A stretch of DNA of 64,000 bases from Mycobacteroides franklinii (GCF_002013895.1 NZ_MAFQ01000004.1:1-64000); one strand, 5' to 3'. Shown: positions 31,736 to 41,275, counted from the first letter of the stretch. The notes: generated by a model not told the origin, from the sequence alone. Program-made: numbers and translations.

Positions 31736-32524
31736 CTACTGCGGTGGCTTGATGATCAGACCCTGCCCCGTGGGCAGGGCAACGACGGAAACACCCAATT
31801 CGCGTGCCACCTCATCCATCGCGATGCGCTGCTCGTCGCGGCCGCGGTTTGCATAGTCGTCCAATAACACGAACGCCCCTGGCGACAATCGCGGCCAAAA
31901 ATACCGCAACGTCTCCACTTCTGGTGGAGCACAGTTCATATCGATATGGAGAAACGCCACAGCGTCGGTATCGACCTCAGCCAGCGTCTCCGGCACGGCA
32001 CCGACGATGACGCGCTGATTCTTCCACTGCGCAAAGTTCGCCTTGACGCTGTCCACCGAGCTCACGTACATGCCGTTCTTCACGAGCTTGTCGCTCTTTT
32101 CGAGCGCGCCGGCATTGCGCTCACCCGTGCTGACGAAGCGCGGATCGAGGCCCGCGAAGGTGTCGAGCAGGTAGAACGTCTTGCCCAGCCGATCCCAATC
32201 GAGGTACTCCATGATGGCGCTGCTCAAGAATCCGTAGCTGACTCCGCACTCGACGAAATCGCCCTTCACCTTGTTGGCACTGGCCGCCGCCCAGAGCCCG
32301 ACATGCACCCGCCAGTGCCACTGGTACCAGTCCGTTCCGCCCAGGGCACGGACCCCGCGTTCATACGCGCGCTGAAAGTCCGGATCATCAAGGAACGCAT
32401 GGCTGTTAAAGCAAATCAGCGCATCGTTCGAATAGACTTTGGGTAGAAGTGTGCGCGCAAGCCAATACTCCTTGCGAACCGCCCACAGCTGGATACGGGT
32501 ACGGAGCGATAGCTCATCTGCCAC
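31736..32524 (-). CDS. GPL sugar O-methyltransferase, TylF/MycF family
   Basis: This 262-residue enzyme belongs to the macrocin O-methyltransferase-type family, which methylates sugar hydroxyls with SAM and a metal. FVECGVSYGFLSSAIMEYL forms the SAM site near residues 91-109. Acidic metal or substrate positions appear in HIDMNCAPPEVE and LLDDYANRGRDEQ. The N-terminal part has the family feature FNSHAFLDDPDFQRAYERG. It is one of three methyltransferases in the cluster that should give the methylated rhamnose or deoxytalose. The specific hydroxyl (2-, 3- or 4-O) cannot be told from sequence here. Confidence 0.85.
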   Translation of the reverse strand: MADELSLRTRIQLWAVRKEYWLARTLLPKVYSNDALICFNSHAFLDDPDFQRAYERGVRALGGTDWYQWHWRVHVGLWAAASANKVKGDFVECGVSYGFLSSAIMEYLDWDRLGKTFYLLDTFAGLDPRFVSTGERNAGALEKSDKLVKNGMYVSSVDSVKANFAQWKNQRVIVGAVPETLAEVDTDAVAFLHIDMNCAPPEVETLRYFWPRLSPGAFVLLDDYANRGRDEQRIAMDEVARELGVSVVALPTGQGLIIKPPQ

Positions 32525-32638
32525 AGCGGAAACGATAGCATCCGCCGTCTGTGTGGAGGTGAGAAAGGCTCGCCGCGAACCAATTCAGACTGATCGAATC
32601 GCTATGGCTCACAAGCTGATCGATGCCACCTCTTGCGG

Positions 32639-33772
32639 TCAAGCCGCATCGCGATCAACAGGGATTGGCGGTGGCTCGTCTATCACTGCCGTCTTCTTCC
32701 GCGTAAGCCGAGACTTCAGCGCAATCGCGTGCTTTTCCACCACGAACCAACTGAAGGCCGCCAGCGGCACGGTGGCCGCCGTCGCAATAGCGAAGAACAG
32801 CAACAGATTCAGGCTACCCAAGCCCAAAACGACCAACAGCTGCTGTATGGGATAGGCATAGATGTACGTGCCGTACGACAGGTCGTTTCGTAGATTCAAT
32901 CGCGGATTGTGCATGAGCGAGCCCGACACAATGACCGCATAGGCCAACGGCAGCGCCGCAACATCCCGATAGTTCTCAAGCAGCCCAGATGCGAGCACGA
33001 TGACGACGCTGAGCGCGACAAGCGACCACCGCGCCGGAATGACGTCCTTGTACTGATTCAGCAGGGCCCCCGCCGCGAACATCACCGCGAATCGGGCCAC
33101 CATCTGCGGGATGGACGTCGCGGCGAAGACGGGATAGGAGAGATATGTCGTCGCACAGAGGAAGAACACGAACGCCGCCGGAACAACCCATCGCCGCTTG
33201 AGCAAGCCCGCGACACCTAGCACTGCCACCGCGATGTAACAGATCATCTCGAAGACAAGCGTCCAGATCGAACCGTTCCATACCCCGGGCCACGGGACGC
33301 CCCGGGGTGTGCCGTCGACGCCGGCGTAGTACACGTTGAGCAGGCCATTGTTGAGGACATACTCGAGCGGCTTGTGCGAGGCGAACAAATCCGCCACCGA
33401 ACCGCCTTGGATCAGAACGCTGACGGGGGCGATGACGAACGCGATGACCAGTAGGCACACCCACAATCCGGGGAAGATGCGCAAGCCACGTGCGATCGCG
33501 AAGTCCCGAAGCTTGGGTTTGCGTAGCCAACTCGCGGTGATGAGGAATCCAGAGACCGCAAAAAAACCGTCCACGCCCACCTGTTCGATGAGCTGCTCGA
33601 ATGGCCGGTAGGTGATCGTTCGGCCGGTGAGGGGCCAGGAATGCCAATAAATGACGCTCACCGCCAGCACCAGTCGCCATGCGTTCAAGGCGTTGTTTCG
33701 CGGGTCGAAGACCTGACCTAGCGTCAAACCTCTCGCCGGTTTGGCCCCGCCCGCCTGGCTCATGCCGAACAC
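32639..33772 (-). CDS. atf2: GPL O-acetyltransferase, acyltransferase-3 family (proximal copy)
   Basis: This is a polytopic membrane acyltransferase with about ten hydrophobic segments. It should acetylate the 6-deoxytalose of GPL from the cytoplasmic side. The acyltransferase-3 N-terminal block RLVLAVSVIYWHSWPLTG (with the conserved His) and VDGFFAVSGFLITASW are present, as is the C-terminal SYGTYIYAYPIQQLL. It is paralogous to the gene at 37018-38148. The name atf2 follows the order I recall for M. abscessus, where the two copies add two acetyl groups. Its start overlaps the gtf2 stop by 13 bases. Confidence 0.85.
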   Translation of the reverse strand: MFGMSQAGGAKPARGLTLGQVFDPRNNALNAWRLVLAVSVIYWHSWPLTGRTITYRPFEQLIEQVGVDGFFAVSGFLITASWLRKPKLRDFAIARGLRIFPGLWVCLLVIAFVIAPVSVLIQGGSVADLFASHKPLEYVLNNGLLNVYYAGVDGTPRGVPWPGVWNGSIWTLVFEMICYIAVAVLGVAGLLKRRWVVPAAFVFFLCATTYLSYPVFAATSIPQMVARFAVMFAAGALLNQYKDVIPARWSLVALSVVIVLASGLLENYRDVAALPLAYAVIVSGSLMHNPRLNLRNDLSYGTYIYAYPIQQLLVVLGLGSLNLLLFFAIATAATVPLAAFSWFVVEKHAIALKSRLTRKKTAVIDEPPPIPVDRDAA

Positions 33773-35028
33773 CGTGCCTGCGCGAACCGCTCCATGGCAT
33801 CGGCGGCAGCGACAGCACTATCACCGGGTTTGGTCATTCCATCGGCGAGCTTCCGAGCCCGGCCGACATAGTCGGGCGCAAGGATTCGCCGCAGGTCCGC
33901 CACCAAAGATTCGCGGGTAGTGGTCGAAAAGCGCCGGGTGGTACCCACTTTGAGCTTCTTGATCTGACCGCCCCACAGCGTTTGATTGGCATCCATCGAC
34001 AAAACCAACGTGGGGACTCCCGCCCGCAGGCTGGCAGCCGTGGTGCCCGAACCTCCGTGGTGCACGACTGCACGGCACTGCGGAAAGACCGTCGCATAGT
34101 TCACCGCGCCCACAACCTTGACATGCTCGGGAAGAGCGGTATCGCCAAAGTCGCTCCACCCCGCGCCGATAAGAGCTCGCTCACCCAGCTCTGCGCACGC
34201 CGAGCCGATCATGTCCAGTGCGGCGGAGGGAGATTCAACCGGCATGCTGCCGAACCCGAAGAAGATCGGCGGGGTTCCCGCCGCGATCCACGATGAGACC
34301 TCTCCATCGGCCTCCTGTGTCATCGCCATGGTCAGCGAGCCGACGAACGGCCGCAACCCATCCCACTTGGCCCATTCAGTCGCCAGACCGGGGAAGCACG
34401 CCGAGTCGTAGCCCTGAATCTCAAGCGAACCACGCTCGGCGATCCGCTGTGGCGAGGGACTCGACGCCTTCGGCAGGCGAAGTTGGCGCCGCTGCGCATC
34501 CTCCACCTTCTTGTTCAGCCGCCACGCCACCCAGTCGAAGGCCGTCATCGCCGCGCGTCCCAGCCGGGACGGCAGGATGGTGACAAGCTGGCCGTTGGGC
34601 CGCATCGGAATGTGATGCAGCGTGACCAGTGGAATGTCATGGTACTCAGCGACATTCGCGGCCGGTTCCTGATAGCTCTGTCCGGCGAACAACACGTCGG
34701 CCCCCTCGGCCGCGGACATCAGCGTGGTGTTCATCTGCGCCCAGCACTCATCGCTGAGCTCCCACATCTGACGCCACATCGTTCGAATCTCCCGCACCCT
34801 CCAGAAGGTGTGGAAGAAGAACGTCCAGAAATTGCGATACACGTCCAGCCACGTCTTGGTGTCCAACCCGTAAGACACCGTCTCCAGCCCCGCCGATTCG
34901 GTGAAGCTCATCAGGTCGGGCGGCACTGCCATGACGACGTCATGTCCCCTGCGCTGTAGTTCGCGAGCCACGACAAGGGAGGGTTCGATATCGCCCCGCG
35001 TTCCGTAGCTCGCCAGCACAAATTTCAT
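33760..35028 (-). CDS. gtf2: GPL glycosyltransferase, GT1 family (gtf2 position)
   Basis: This 422-residue cytoplasmic glycosyltransferase begins MKFVLASYGTRGDIEPSL and carries the nucleotide-sugar motif VVHHGGSGTTAASLRAGVPT. I chose ATG 35028 because all three paralogs start there and AGAGGCG lies just upstream; a longer frame to 35112 would overlap the preceding methyltransferase. By position it corresponds to gtf2. Gtf1 and Gtf2 attach the deoxytalose and the rhamnose to the lipopeptide core, but which enzyme does which is taken from general knowledge and is not visible here. Confidence 0.85.
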   Translation of the reverse strand: MKFVLASYGTRGDIEPSLVVARELQRRGHDVVMAVPPDLMSFTESAGLETVSYGLDTKTWLDVYRNFWTFFFHTFWRVREIRTMWRQMWELSDECWAQMNTTLMSAAEGADVLFAGQSYQEPAANVAEYHDIPLVTLHHIPMRPNGQLVTILPSRLGRAAMTAFDWVAWRLNKKVEDAQRRQLRLPKASSPSPQRIAERGSLEIQGYDSACFPGLATEWAKWDGLRPFVGSLTMAMTQEADGEVSSWIAAGTPPIFFGFGSMPVESPSAALDMIGSACAELGERALIGAGWSDFGDTALPEHVKVVGAVNYATVFPQCRAVVHHGGSGTTAASLRAGVPTLVLSMDANQTLWGGQIKKLKVGTTRRFSTTTRESLVADLRRILAPDYVGRARKLADGMTKPGDSAVAAADAMERFAQARCSA

Positions 35029-35077
35029 CGCCTCTAACGCCTTTCGGGTATCGCGGTTCAGTGGAGTGACGCCGCCA

Positions 35078-35884
35078 TCATTCCTTACGCCAAAACACAC
35101 CGGTACCGTCAATTTCCACGATCTCCGCGGTTATCCCGTGCTTCGTTCGATAATCAGTGACAGCCTGTTTGCACGAGTCAAGCGCGTGGTAATCATCGAT
35201 GATGCAAAAGCCCCCGGGAGACAAACGCTCGTAGAGCCCGTCAAGCGCCTGGATTGTGGATTCATAGAGGTCGCCGTCAAGCCGCAATACCGCGATTTGT
35301 TCAATCGGCGCATCATGCAGAGTGTCTTTGAACCAGCCCGGAACAAAACGGACCTGCTTGTCCAACAACCCATAGCGCTCGAAATTCGCCCTGACATTCT
35401 TTTCGGTGACCGCCAGGATGGGCGCTGCCAGATGCAGCTTGTCTCCCTTGTCCGCCTTGTAGTTCGTCGTGTCCGGGGGCGGCACGCCCTCAAACGAATC
35501 GCAAAGCCAGACGCTTCGTGCCGTGTCCCCGTACGCGGCCAAGACCGCGCGCATCAGGATGGACGCGCCTCCACGCCACACGCCACATTCAACAAGGTCT
35601 CCAGGTACGTCATCGGTAAGCACCGTCTCAACGCACTGTTGCAGACTGGTCAGTCGCTGCATTCCGATCATCGTCAGCGCATCCGCCGGCCAGTCCAGCC
35701 CCAAGTCCCGCTTGTGCGCGTCGAACGCACGCTTGCGCACGAGCACGTAGTCGCCAAATTTGAAAAAGGGGCGGTGCAGCCAGTTCCATCCCACTGGCAC
35801 AAGTTCGTCGACTCCGTATCTGGTGAGGTCCTGCCGAAGCAGGCCCAGATAAGCGGATCGAGTGTCGTAATCGGTCACGGTCAA
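35078..35884 (-). CDS. GPL rhamnosyl O-methyltransferase, TylF/MycF family
   Basis: This 268-residue SAM- and metal-dependent sugar methyltransferase shows the full TylF/MycF pattern: LVECGVWRGGASILMRAVL near residues 97-115, DSFEGVPPPD, VLRLDGDLYESTIQAL and CIIDDYHALDSCKQAV. The last two carry the acidic residues expected to bind the metal and the catalytic base. It is a closer match to the family than the shorter TylF-like gene at 31736-32524. It lies about 50 bases upstream of gtf2. It is probably one of the rhamnose methyltransferases (Rmt2/Rmt3 type). The regiochemistry is unknown. Confidence 0.87.
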   Translation of the reverse strand: MTVTDYDTRSAYLGLLRQDLTRYGVDELVPVGWNWLHRPFFKFGDYVLVRKRAFDAHKRDLGLDWPADALTMIGMQRLTSLQQCVETVLTDDVPGDLVECGVWRGGASILMRAVLAAYGDTARSVWLCDSFEGVPPPDTTNYKADKGDKLHLAAPILAVTEKNVRANFERYGLLDKQVRFVPGWFKDTLHDAPIEQIAVLRLDGDLYESTIQALDGLYERLSPGGFCIIDDYHALDSCKQAVTDYRTKHGITAEIVEIDGTGVFWRKE

Positions 35885-36033
35885 GAACTGCCCCTATCTC
35901 GAAATGCTGGTGTCCCGTCCCGCGCTAAGAATAGCCGCCCTGGTGACTCCGTCGACACGTTTCGAGGCTGGCTACTCCCTTGTCGGGACTGCATTTTCGG
36001 CCGAATCTGTCAAGAAATCTTATGCACGAATGT

Positions 36034-36051
36034 CGCCAAATATTTTTGGCG
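36034..36051. repeat. 7-bp hairpin between two methyltransferase genes
   Basis: CGCCAAA and TTTGGCG flank the four bases TATT in the 209-base gap between the methyltransferase genes. A perfect TTGACA lies on the minus strand at 36008-36013 without a clear -10. The hairpin may end the upstream transcript. Confidence 0.4.
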
Positions 36052-36093
36052 CACTCCGGCCGAAGATCCAGCGCCCTTCATTAATATTCGGAC

Positions 36094-36912
36094 TCATCGG
36101 AAGACCGCCCGCGGGAGGCTTTTGGGCTTGTCAGCCCGGTGAATGACCACCACCGAGTCGAACACCTCAATCCGGTCGATGATGGTGGCCGCGAAGGGCA
36201 CTTGGACTTCCTTGAGCCTCTTCGGATGGCCCTCCATGATCTGGTAGACCGACTTCATCTCCAGGTAGTGGGCATGCATCGCATCCATCAACCACTTGGT
36301 GAAGTCGATGAACGATTCACGCTGATCGCGATAGATCGTCCAGTAGTTGGCGCACACATCCTCGACGATGTACACCCCGCCGGGCCGCAGGCGCGGAAAC
36401 AGGTATCTAAACGACCCGATCATCTGCTTTGGCGTGTGCCCGCCGTCATCGAGAACGGTGTCGAACGGGCCCAACTCGTCGACCACGGCGCCGAGGAATC
36501 GTACGTCGGTCTGATCGCCGATCCGCACGTGAATATCGCGCTGCGGATCATCGTGCCGTGCGGACTCGGGATTGATATCCAGGCCCACGATGGTGGCCTC
36601 CGGCAAGTGCTTCCGCCACATCTGCAGGGACCCACCCCGGTCCACCCCGATCTCGAGCATCCGCTCGGTCCGAGTGAGAGCATGCTGATAGATGGGCAGG
36701 TAATGGCGCAGCTTGTGGACCTTGTCGGCGCCCTCGAAGATCCGGCCGATCGGCGTGTCCACGGGGCCCGTGTCATCCGCGGACATCGCGACTTCCCGCG
36801 CCAAGTCTGGGCCCAGCGCATCAAGCATGCGACGACGGCCCGCATACGGATACCGCCGCGTCAGGAACGGCGGCTTGGGCTGGAGCGTCAGGCGAAAGAG
36901 TGGCATGGTCAC
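36094..36912 (-). CDS. GPL O-methyltransferase (third, MycE/cephalosporin hydroxylase-like type)
   Basis: This 272-residue protein has a different class I methyltransferase fold signature from the two TylF-type genes. Near residues 87-97, MLEIGVDRGGSLQMW forms the SAM site. IVGLDINPES, TVLDDGGHTPKQMI and GGVYIVEDVCANYW follow, the acidic residues being metal-ligand candidates as in MycE-type sugar methyltransferases. It is likely to act on the rhamnose, perhaps as the 4-O enzyme by analogy with Rmt4; that is inference. A 7-bp hairpin at 36926-36946 (GTTCTTT/AAAGAAC) lies just upstream of the start. Confidence 0.8.
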   Translation of the reverse strand: MTMPLFRLTLQPKPPFLTRRYPYAGRRRMLDALGPDLAREVAMSADDTGPVDTPIGRIFEGADKVHKLRHYLPIYQHALTRTERMLEIGVDRGGSLQMWRKHLPEATIVGLDINPESARHDDPQRDIHVRIGDQTDVRFLGAVVDELGPFDTVLDDGGHTPKQMIGSFRYLFPRLRPGGVYIVEDVCANYWTIYRDQRESFIDFTKWLMDAMHAHYLEMKSVYQIMEGHPKRLKEVQVPFAATIIDRIEVFDSVVVIHRADKPKSLPRAVFR

Positions 36913-36925
36913 GGAATCCTTTGCG

Positions 36926-36946
36926 GTTCTTTGCCGTTCAAAGAAC
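36926..36946. repeat. 7-bp hairpin in the leader of the methyltransferase gene
   Basis: GTTCTTT and AAAGAAC flank seven bases, 14 bases upstream of the methyltransferase start codon. A second hairpin, CTGGCA/TGCCAG at 37002-37017, abuts the atf1 stop. Together they occupy much of the 105-base gap and could terminate atf1 or control entry into the next gene. Confidence 0.35.
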
Positions 36947-37017
36947 TCGGCCCGTTCTCAGAATTCCGAAACACCATACAAATCAGCCTACCGACAAGTT
37001 CCTGGCAATACTGCCAG

Positions 37018-38148
37018 CTAACCATCTTCATGTGGCAACAGCGCCCGCTCGCGCGGTAGGGCACTGTCCTCGGCCGCCGGCGCTTGGTGCGTCGTGATGG
37101 CATTTTCGGCGCGCTTCCGTTTGAGCTTCGACTTCAGCGCCAGCGCACGTTTCTCGACCAAGAACCAGCTAAAGGCCGCCGGAATCAACGTCGCTGCCGT
37201 CGAAACACCAAAGAAGACAAAAGGATTCAAGCTATAGAGCCCCGCAACAGCCAATAGCTGCTGTGTGGGCGAGGCATATATATAGACACCGTAGGACAAG
37301 TCCGTGCGGATGTTCATTCGCTTGTTCTTGATCAGCACGCCCGAGACGACGACCGCGTATGCGAGCGGGAGCGCACCGATCACGCGGTAGTCGGGCAGCA
37401 TTCCCGAGGCCAGTACGATGACGACACTCGCCGCCACCAGCGACCAGCGCGCCGGAATCACATCGCGCCACTGATACAACAGCGCACCAGCGGAAAACAT
37501 TATGGCGCTGCGCACCGCGAGCTGCGGGATTGTCCAGACCCCGGGGAATGTCAGCGGCGGCAGCAAGATCGCCGCAATTGTCGCCAAAATCAAAATCACG
37601 GGCGCGGTCCACCGACGAGTAGCGAGTCCAAGTAGGCCAAGCCCAGCCACCGCGATGTAGCACATCACCTCAAAGACAAGTGACCACAGCGACGCGTTCC
37701 AGATTCCCGCGTAGGGGATATCGCGTGGTGTTCCGCCCACGTCGAGCTGGAGCTGCACCAACGCGCTGTTCTTCAATACGTACTCGATCGGCGCACTGGA
37801 GAAGAGAAGCCTCGCCGCGGAGCCGCCCTGGATCGCCACGCTCAGCGGCGCGATGACAAAGGCCGTCACCGCGAGAACGATGTAGTAACCCGGCAGGATG
37901 CGCAGAGCTCGCGCCACGAAATATTCGCGCGTATTGGGGTTACGGAGCCAACTCGCAGTGATCAAGAATCCTGAAAGCGCAAAGAATCCGTCAACTCCCA
38001 CCGAGAAGAGCAGCTGGAGTACCGCCTTGGACTCCACCACACGCCCGGTCAGCGGAAACGAGTGAAAAAGCATCACTTCGGTCGCCAGGGCGAGCCGGCA
38101 CGCGTTCAGCGCGTTGTTTCGCGAATCGAATACAGAACCGAGCTTCAT
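37018..38148 (-). CDS. atf1: GPL O-acetyltransferase, acyltransferase-3 family (distal copy)
   Basis: This 376-residue polytopic membrane protein is a paralog of the atf2-position gene. The segments VFDSRNNALNACRLALATE, VGVDGFFALSGFLITASW and DLSYGVYIYASPTQQLL are shared almost word for word. It should acetylate a deoxytalose hydroxyl. The His of the family's N-terminal motif is present (MLFHSFPLTG). The hydrophilic C-terminal tail of about 40 residues is Lys/Arg/Pro-rich. The name atf1 is assigned by cluster order. A hairpin at 37002-37017 directly follows the stop. Confidence 0.85.
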   Translation of the reverse strand: MKLGSVFDSRNNALNACRLALATEVMLFHSFPLTGRVVESKAVLQLLFSVGVDGFFALSGFLITASWLRNPNTREYFVARALRILPGYYIVLAVTAFVIAPLSVAIQGGSAARLLFSSAPIEYVLKNSALVQLQLDVGGTPRDIPYAGIWNASLWSLVFEVMCYIAVAGLGLLGLATRRWTAPVILILATIAAILLPPLTFPGVWTIPQLAVRSAIMFSAGALLYQWRDVIPARWSLVAASVVIVLASGMLPDYRVIGALPLAYAVVVSGVLIKNKRMNIRTDLSYGVYIYASPTQQLLAVAGLYSLNPFVFFGVSTAATLIPAAFSWFLVEKRALALKSKLKRKRAENAITTHQAPAAEDSALPRERALLPHEDG

Positions 38149-38313
38149 GCGCCTCCGCCACTCTTCGCTGGGAGCGTCATCCTATCGCCATCCCAGTCCG
38201 TGATCACGCTTTCTGGCATTTCTACATCAGGTCGGAAAGACATTGCTACAGCGAATGATTCATGGCCGCCGCCGGAGGCAGGATGGCCATATCACGCCGA
38301 GGCGCGTACTTGC

Positions 38314-39402
38314 TCAAAAACGATTCGGGCAGTCTTTGTCGATCCATTCGAGAAGCGCCTGCAGGCCATCTTCAAGCGCCCACTTCGGGCTCCAGGCGAG
38401 GCCTTCAATTGCTGGGTCGATATCGCAGCTCGCCGCGCGCACATCCCCATCTCGAAACTTCCCGACGACGACGGGTTCCGGCGCCGCGCAGATATCGGCC
38501 ACCTTACGGGCCAACTCGTGAATGGTTGTCGCAGTGCCAGAACCGATATCGAGGGTACGGCGCTCGACGGCGGGGGTGTGCACGGCGGCGAAAAGCGCAT
38601 CGACAACATCGTCGATGAACACGAAATCGCGAACTATCCGGCCGTCTTCGTACACCTCCAACGATTGCTTCTCGCGTGCCAGCCGTGCGAAGAGTGTGAC
38701 AATTCCGGTGTACGAATTGGTGAGCGATTGGCCTGGCCCGTACACATTCTGCAGGCGCAACACACTGAGATTGGTGTCATGGGCCGCGGCCCACGCTGCC
38801 AACAGGTGCTCCTGAGCAAGTTTTGTGCCCGCGTAGACGTTGGTCGGCCGGGGCTCCGTGCGATCGGCACTGCTGACGAGAGGATTTGCCGATTCACCAT
38901 GAGGTCCCGTGGGATCCCATTCGCCGGCAACCAGCTGCGCATGGCTACGCGGCCGCGGATAGAACACCTCCGCACCAGCCTGCCACGCACCTTCCCCATA
39001 AACCGCTCGCGAGGATGCAAGCACCAGCTGGTCCGGTACGAGACCCGTGCGGCTCAGGGCATCAAGGAGCTGAGTCGTACCGACCACGTTCACCGAACCA
39101 TGGCGCGTGGCCTCCGAAAGCGACTGCGCCGTACCCGTCTCGGCCGCCAAATGGACGACCTGGGAGGGCTCGAACAGGCGCAGTACCGCATCCCAGTCCG
39201 GTGCGTGGGTGACATCTCCGGTGAACAGACGCACGGACGAGGGAAGATCGACTGCCTGTCCTCTGGGATGAACCTGTGGGTGCAAGACGTCCATCACCGC
39301 GACGTCGTATCCCGCTTGGACGAGACGGTTGGACAGGGTGGATCCGATGAATCCTGCGCCACCGGAAATAAGTACAGACTTTGACGCACTAGCCCTTGAC
39401 AA
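38314..39402 (-). CDS. NAD-dependent nucleotide-sugar epimerase (GPL deoxysugar)
   Basis: This 362-residue extended short-chain dehydrogenase has the Rossmann motif ISGGAGFIGSTLSNRL at the N-terminus, the SSRAVYG segment and the catalytic YAGTK. LRLQNVYGPGQS and VRDFVFIDDVVDAL are typical of 4-epimerases. RmlB-type dehydratases have a TDEVYG segment with acidic catalytic residues; that is replaced by SSRAVYG here, so a dehydratase is unlikely. A role in forming the dTDP-6-deoxytalose or rhamnose donor is likely from the pathway. It resembles what is called gepiA in other GPL loci. Confidence 0.82.
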   Translation of the reverse strand: MSRASASKSVLISGGAGFIGSTLSNRLVQAGYDVAVMDVLHPQVHPRGQAVDLPSSVRLFTGDVTHAPDWDAVLRLFEPSQVVHLAAETGTAQSLSEATRHGSVNVVGTTQLLDALSRTGLVPDQLVLASSRAVYGEGAWQAGAEVFYPRPRSHAQLVAGEWDPTGPHGESANPLVSSADRTEPRPTNVYAGTKLAQEHLLAAWAAAHDTNLSVLRLQNVYGPGQSLTNSYTGIVTLFARLAREKQSLEVYEDGRIVRDFVFIDDVVDALFAAVHTPAVERRTLDIGSGTATTIHELARKVADICAAPEPVVVGKFRDGDVRAASCDIDPAIEGLAWSPKWALEDGLQALLEWIDKDCPNRF

Positions 39403-39512
39403 GCCGAGCCTCCCGTTCTTTTCAGACCAGCTAGGTGACCGGCACGCACCGGTAATGCGTTCCCGGTCAATGATATCGATGGTGGTGGTTCAGTCGCGCG
39501 GGGATGAACTGT

Positions 39513-39530
39513 CGCAGGCCGTGGCCTGCG
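39513..39530 (-). terminator. 8-bp palindromic hairpin after gtf1
   Basis: CGCAGGCC and GGCCTGCG flank two bases, ten bases beyond the gtf1 stop. It lies in the 138-base gap before the epimerase gene. Its position suggests an intrinsic terminator, but there is no U-tract. Confidence 0.5.
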
Positions 39531-39540
39531 GGCAACTGAC

Positions 39541-40800
39541 CTACGCGCGGGCGGCTCTCGCCTCCAGCAGGTCGGCAGCTCTACAAACGCTATCGTGCGG
39601 CTTGGACATGTGGGGAGCGATCGCCCGCGCCCGCGTCGCGCATTCCGGGCTGAGAATCTGACGCAGATCGGAGACCAATGAATCTCGGGTCGTGGTCGAA
39701 AAACGTCGGGATGTGCCCACTCTCATGCGTTTGAGCTGATTTCCCCAGAACGGCTGATCACCGACCGTCCACAGGATCAAGGTGGGCACTCCCGCACGCA
39801 GGCTGGCCGCCGTGGTACCCGAACCACCATGATGAACGACCGCTCGGCTCACCGGAAATACCGCCGCGTAGTTGACCACTCCGACCACCTTGACGTGTTC
39901 GGCGGTTCGCACACCGCTGAAATCGGTCGCGCCCGCGCATATCAACGCCCGCTCCCCCAATTCTGCGCACGCCGAACTAATCATCTCGACTGTCTCCACT
40001 GGAGATTCGACCGGGATGCTGCCCGACGCAAAGCATATGGGTGGTGGCCCAGCAGCTATCCACGACATGACCTCGTCGTCGGCCGCGGTTGTCAGCTCCA
40101 TGGTCAGAGCACCCACGAAGGGCCGCCGATCACCGAATTTCGCCCACTCGTCGGCCAATCCCTCGAAGCAAATGTCGTCGTAGGCTTGAACTTCCAGCGA
40201 GTCGCGCTGACCCATGCGCTGCGGTGAAGGGCTTGCCGCCTGCGGCAATCCGAGGTCTCGCCGTTGTGCGTCTTCGGCCCTCTTGGTCACTCGCCAGGTC
40301 AGCCAGTCGTACGCGCTCATCGCGGTGCGGGTCAGCCGCGACGGAAGGGTCGGAAAAAGCTGACCATTAGGACGCCACGGCATGGTGTGCAGCGCAACCA
40401 ACGGGATCCCATAGAACTCCGCAACATTGGCTGCCGGCTCCTCATAACCCACGCTGGTCGACAGAAGATCCGCCCCCTCCGCCACCGACACCAGGGTCTG
40501 ACTCATCTCCGACCACTGTTCAGTCACCAGTTTCAGCGCCTGACGACATAAAGCGACCAGGTCCTGTAGCCGCCAAAAATGCCGGGTCCACGACGTCCAT
40601 AAGTCTCGGTACTCATCGAGCTGCGGGCCCACATGAATTCCATAGGGCACCGCTGAAAGTCCCACCGACTCCACGAAAGTAATCAAGTCAGGCGGGACCG
40701 CCATGCGCACTTCATGGCCCCGGCGCTGCAGTTCTCGTCCGACAGCAACGGCAGGTTCGATATCACCGCGCGTGCCATAACTTGCCATGGCAAATCTCAT
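39541..40800 (-). CDS. gtf1: GPL glycosyltransferase, GT1 family (gtf1 position)
   Basis: This 419-residue paralog of the other two gtf genes begins MRFAMASYGTRGDIEPAV and has the donor site VVHHGGSGTTAASLRAGVPT. ATG 40800 is preferred over GTG 40833 because it matches the paralogs and GGGGAGG lies upstream. Gtf1 is thought to be the first sugar transferase in GPL assembly; the assignment rests on cluster position. It is divergent from rmlA, whose product feeds the sugar donor pathway. Confidence 0.85.
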   Translation of the reverse strand: MRFAMASYGTRGDIEPAVAVGRELQRRGHEVRMAVPPDLITFVESVGLSAVPYGIHVGPQLDEYRDLWTSWTRHFWRLQDLVALCRQALKLVTEQWSEMSQTLVSVAEGADLLSTSVGYEEPAANVAEFYGIPLVALHTMPWRPNGQLFPTLPSRLTRTAMSAYDWLTWRVTKRAEDAQRRDLGLPQAASPSPQRMGQRDSLEVQAYDDICFEGLADEWAKFGDRRPFVGALTMELTTAADDEVMSWIAAGPPPICFASGSIPVESPVETVEMISSACAELGERALICAGATDFSGVRTAEHVKVVGVVNYAAVFPVSRAVVHHGGSGTTAASLRAGVPTLILWTVGDQPFWGNQLKRMRVGTSRRFSTTTRDSLVSDLRQILSPECATRARAIAPHMSKPHDSVCRAADLLEARAARA

Positions 40801-41275
40801 GACGGTATCGACCTCCCCGATATGTCTGTGCACTCACAGAATGGCCGTCGGTGCTGTCGGCCATTATTACCGATCTGATGCGCCGCGGATAGCCTCAACA
40901 TAATGAGCGCACGTACGTCTCCACACTCAATAATGTGGACGCAGCTATGGCTGAACTAATTGGCTTTAACGCATTGCCCAGGTAAATCAACTGCTCCGAT
41001 TGGAAGCGGCAATGCAATACCAGCGGGCCACGGGCACACCGGCTCTCGCATTATTGCGGGTGAACATCGGGCGCGTGGAACGCTCGTGACGGACCGATCT
41101 CGCCCGACTGCTCGGCGACGCGGCTGCGCGGACTACTGCCTACATTTCGTTCCACCGGCATCGCGCCTTCATACACGTTAGGCTGACTCGTGTTGCGCTA
41201 CGGCACCATGAAAAACTTCCCGCCGCAACAGAACGCAACGAGCCCTTCGTATTTGTCGTCGAGTAGGAGGACACA
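40801..41275. promoter_or_regulatory. Divergent gtf1/rmlA upstream region
   Basis: This 475-base non-coding stretch separates two divergent genes and must hold both promoters. I cannot point to a confident -10/-35 pair. A 26-codon frame from ATG 41208 ends in TAA at 41288, overlapping the rmlA start out of frame. It may be a chance frame or a leader that couples translation to rmlA. Confidence 0.4.

Noticed and set aside
38314..39402. Label as dTDP-glucose 4,6-dehydratase (rmlB)
   Set aside because: The catalytic segment is SSRAVYG rather than TDEVYG, which points to an epimerase.
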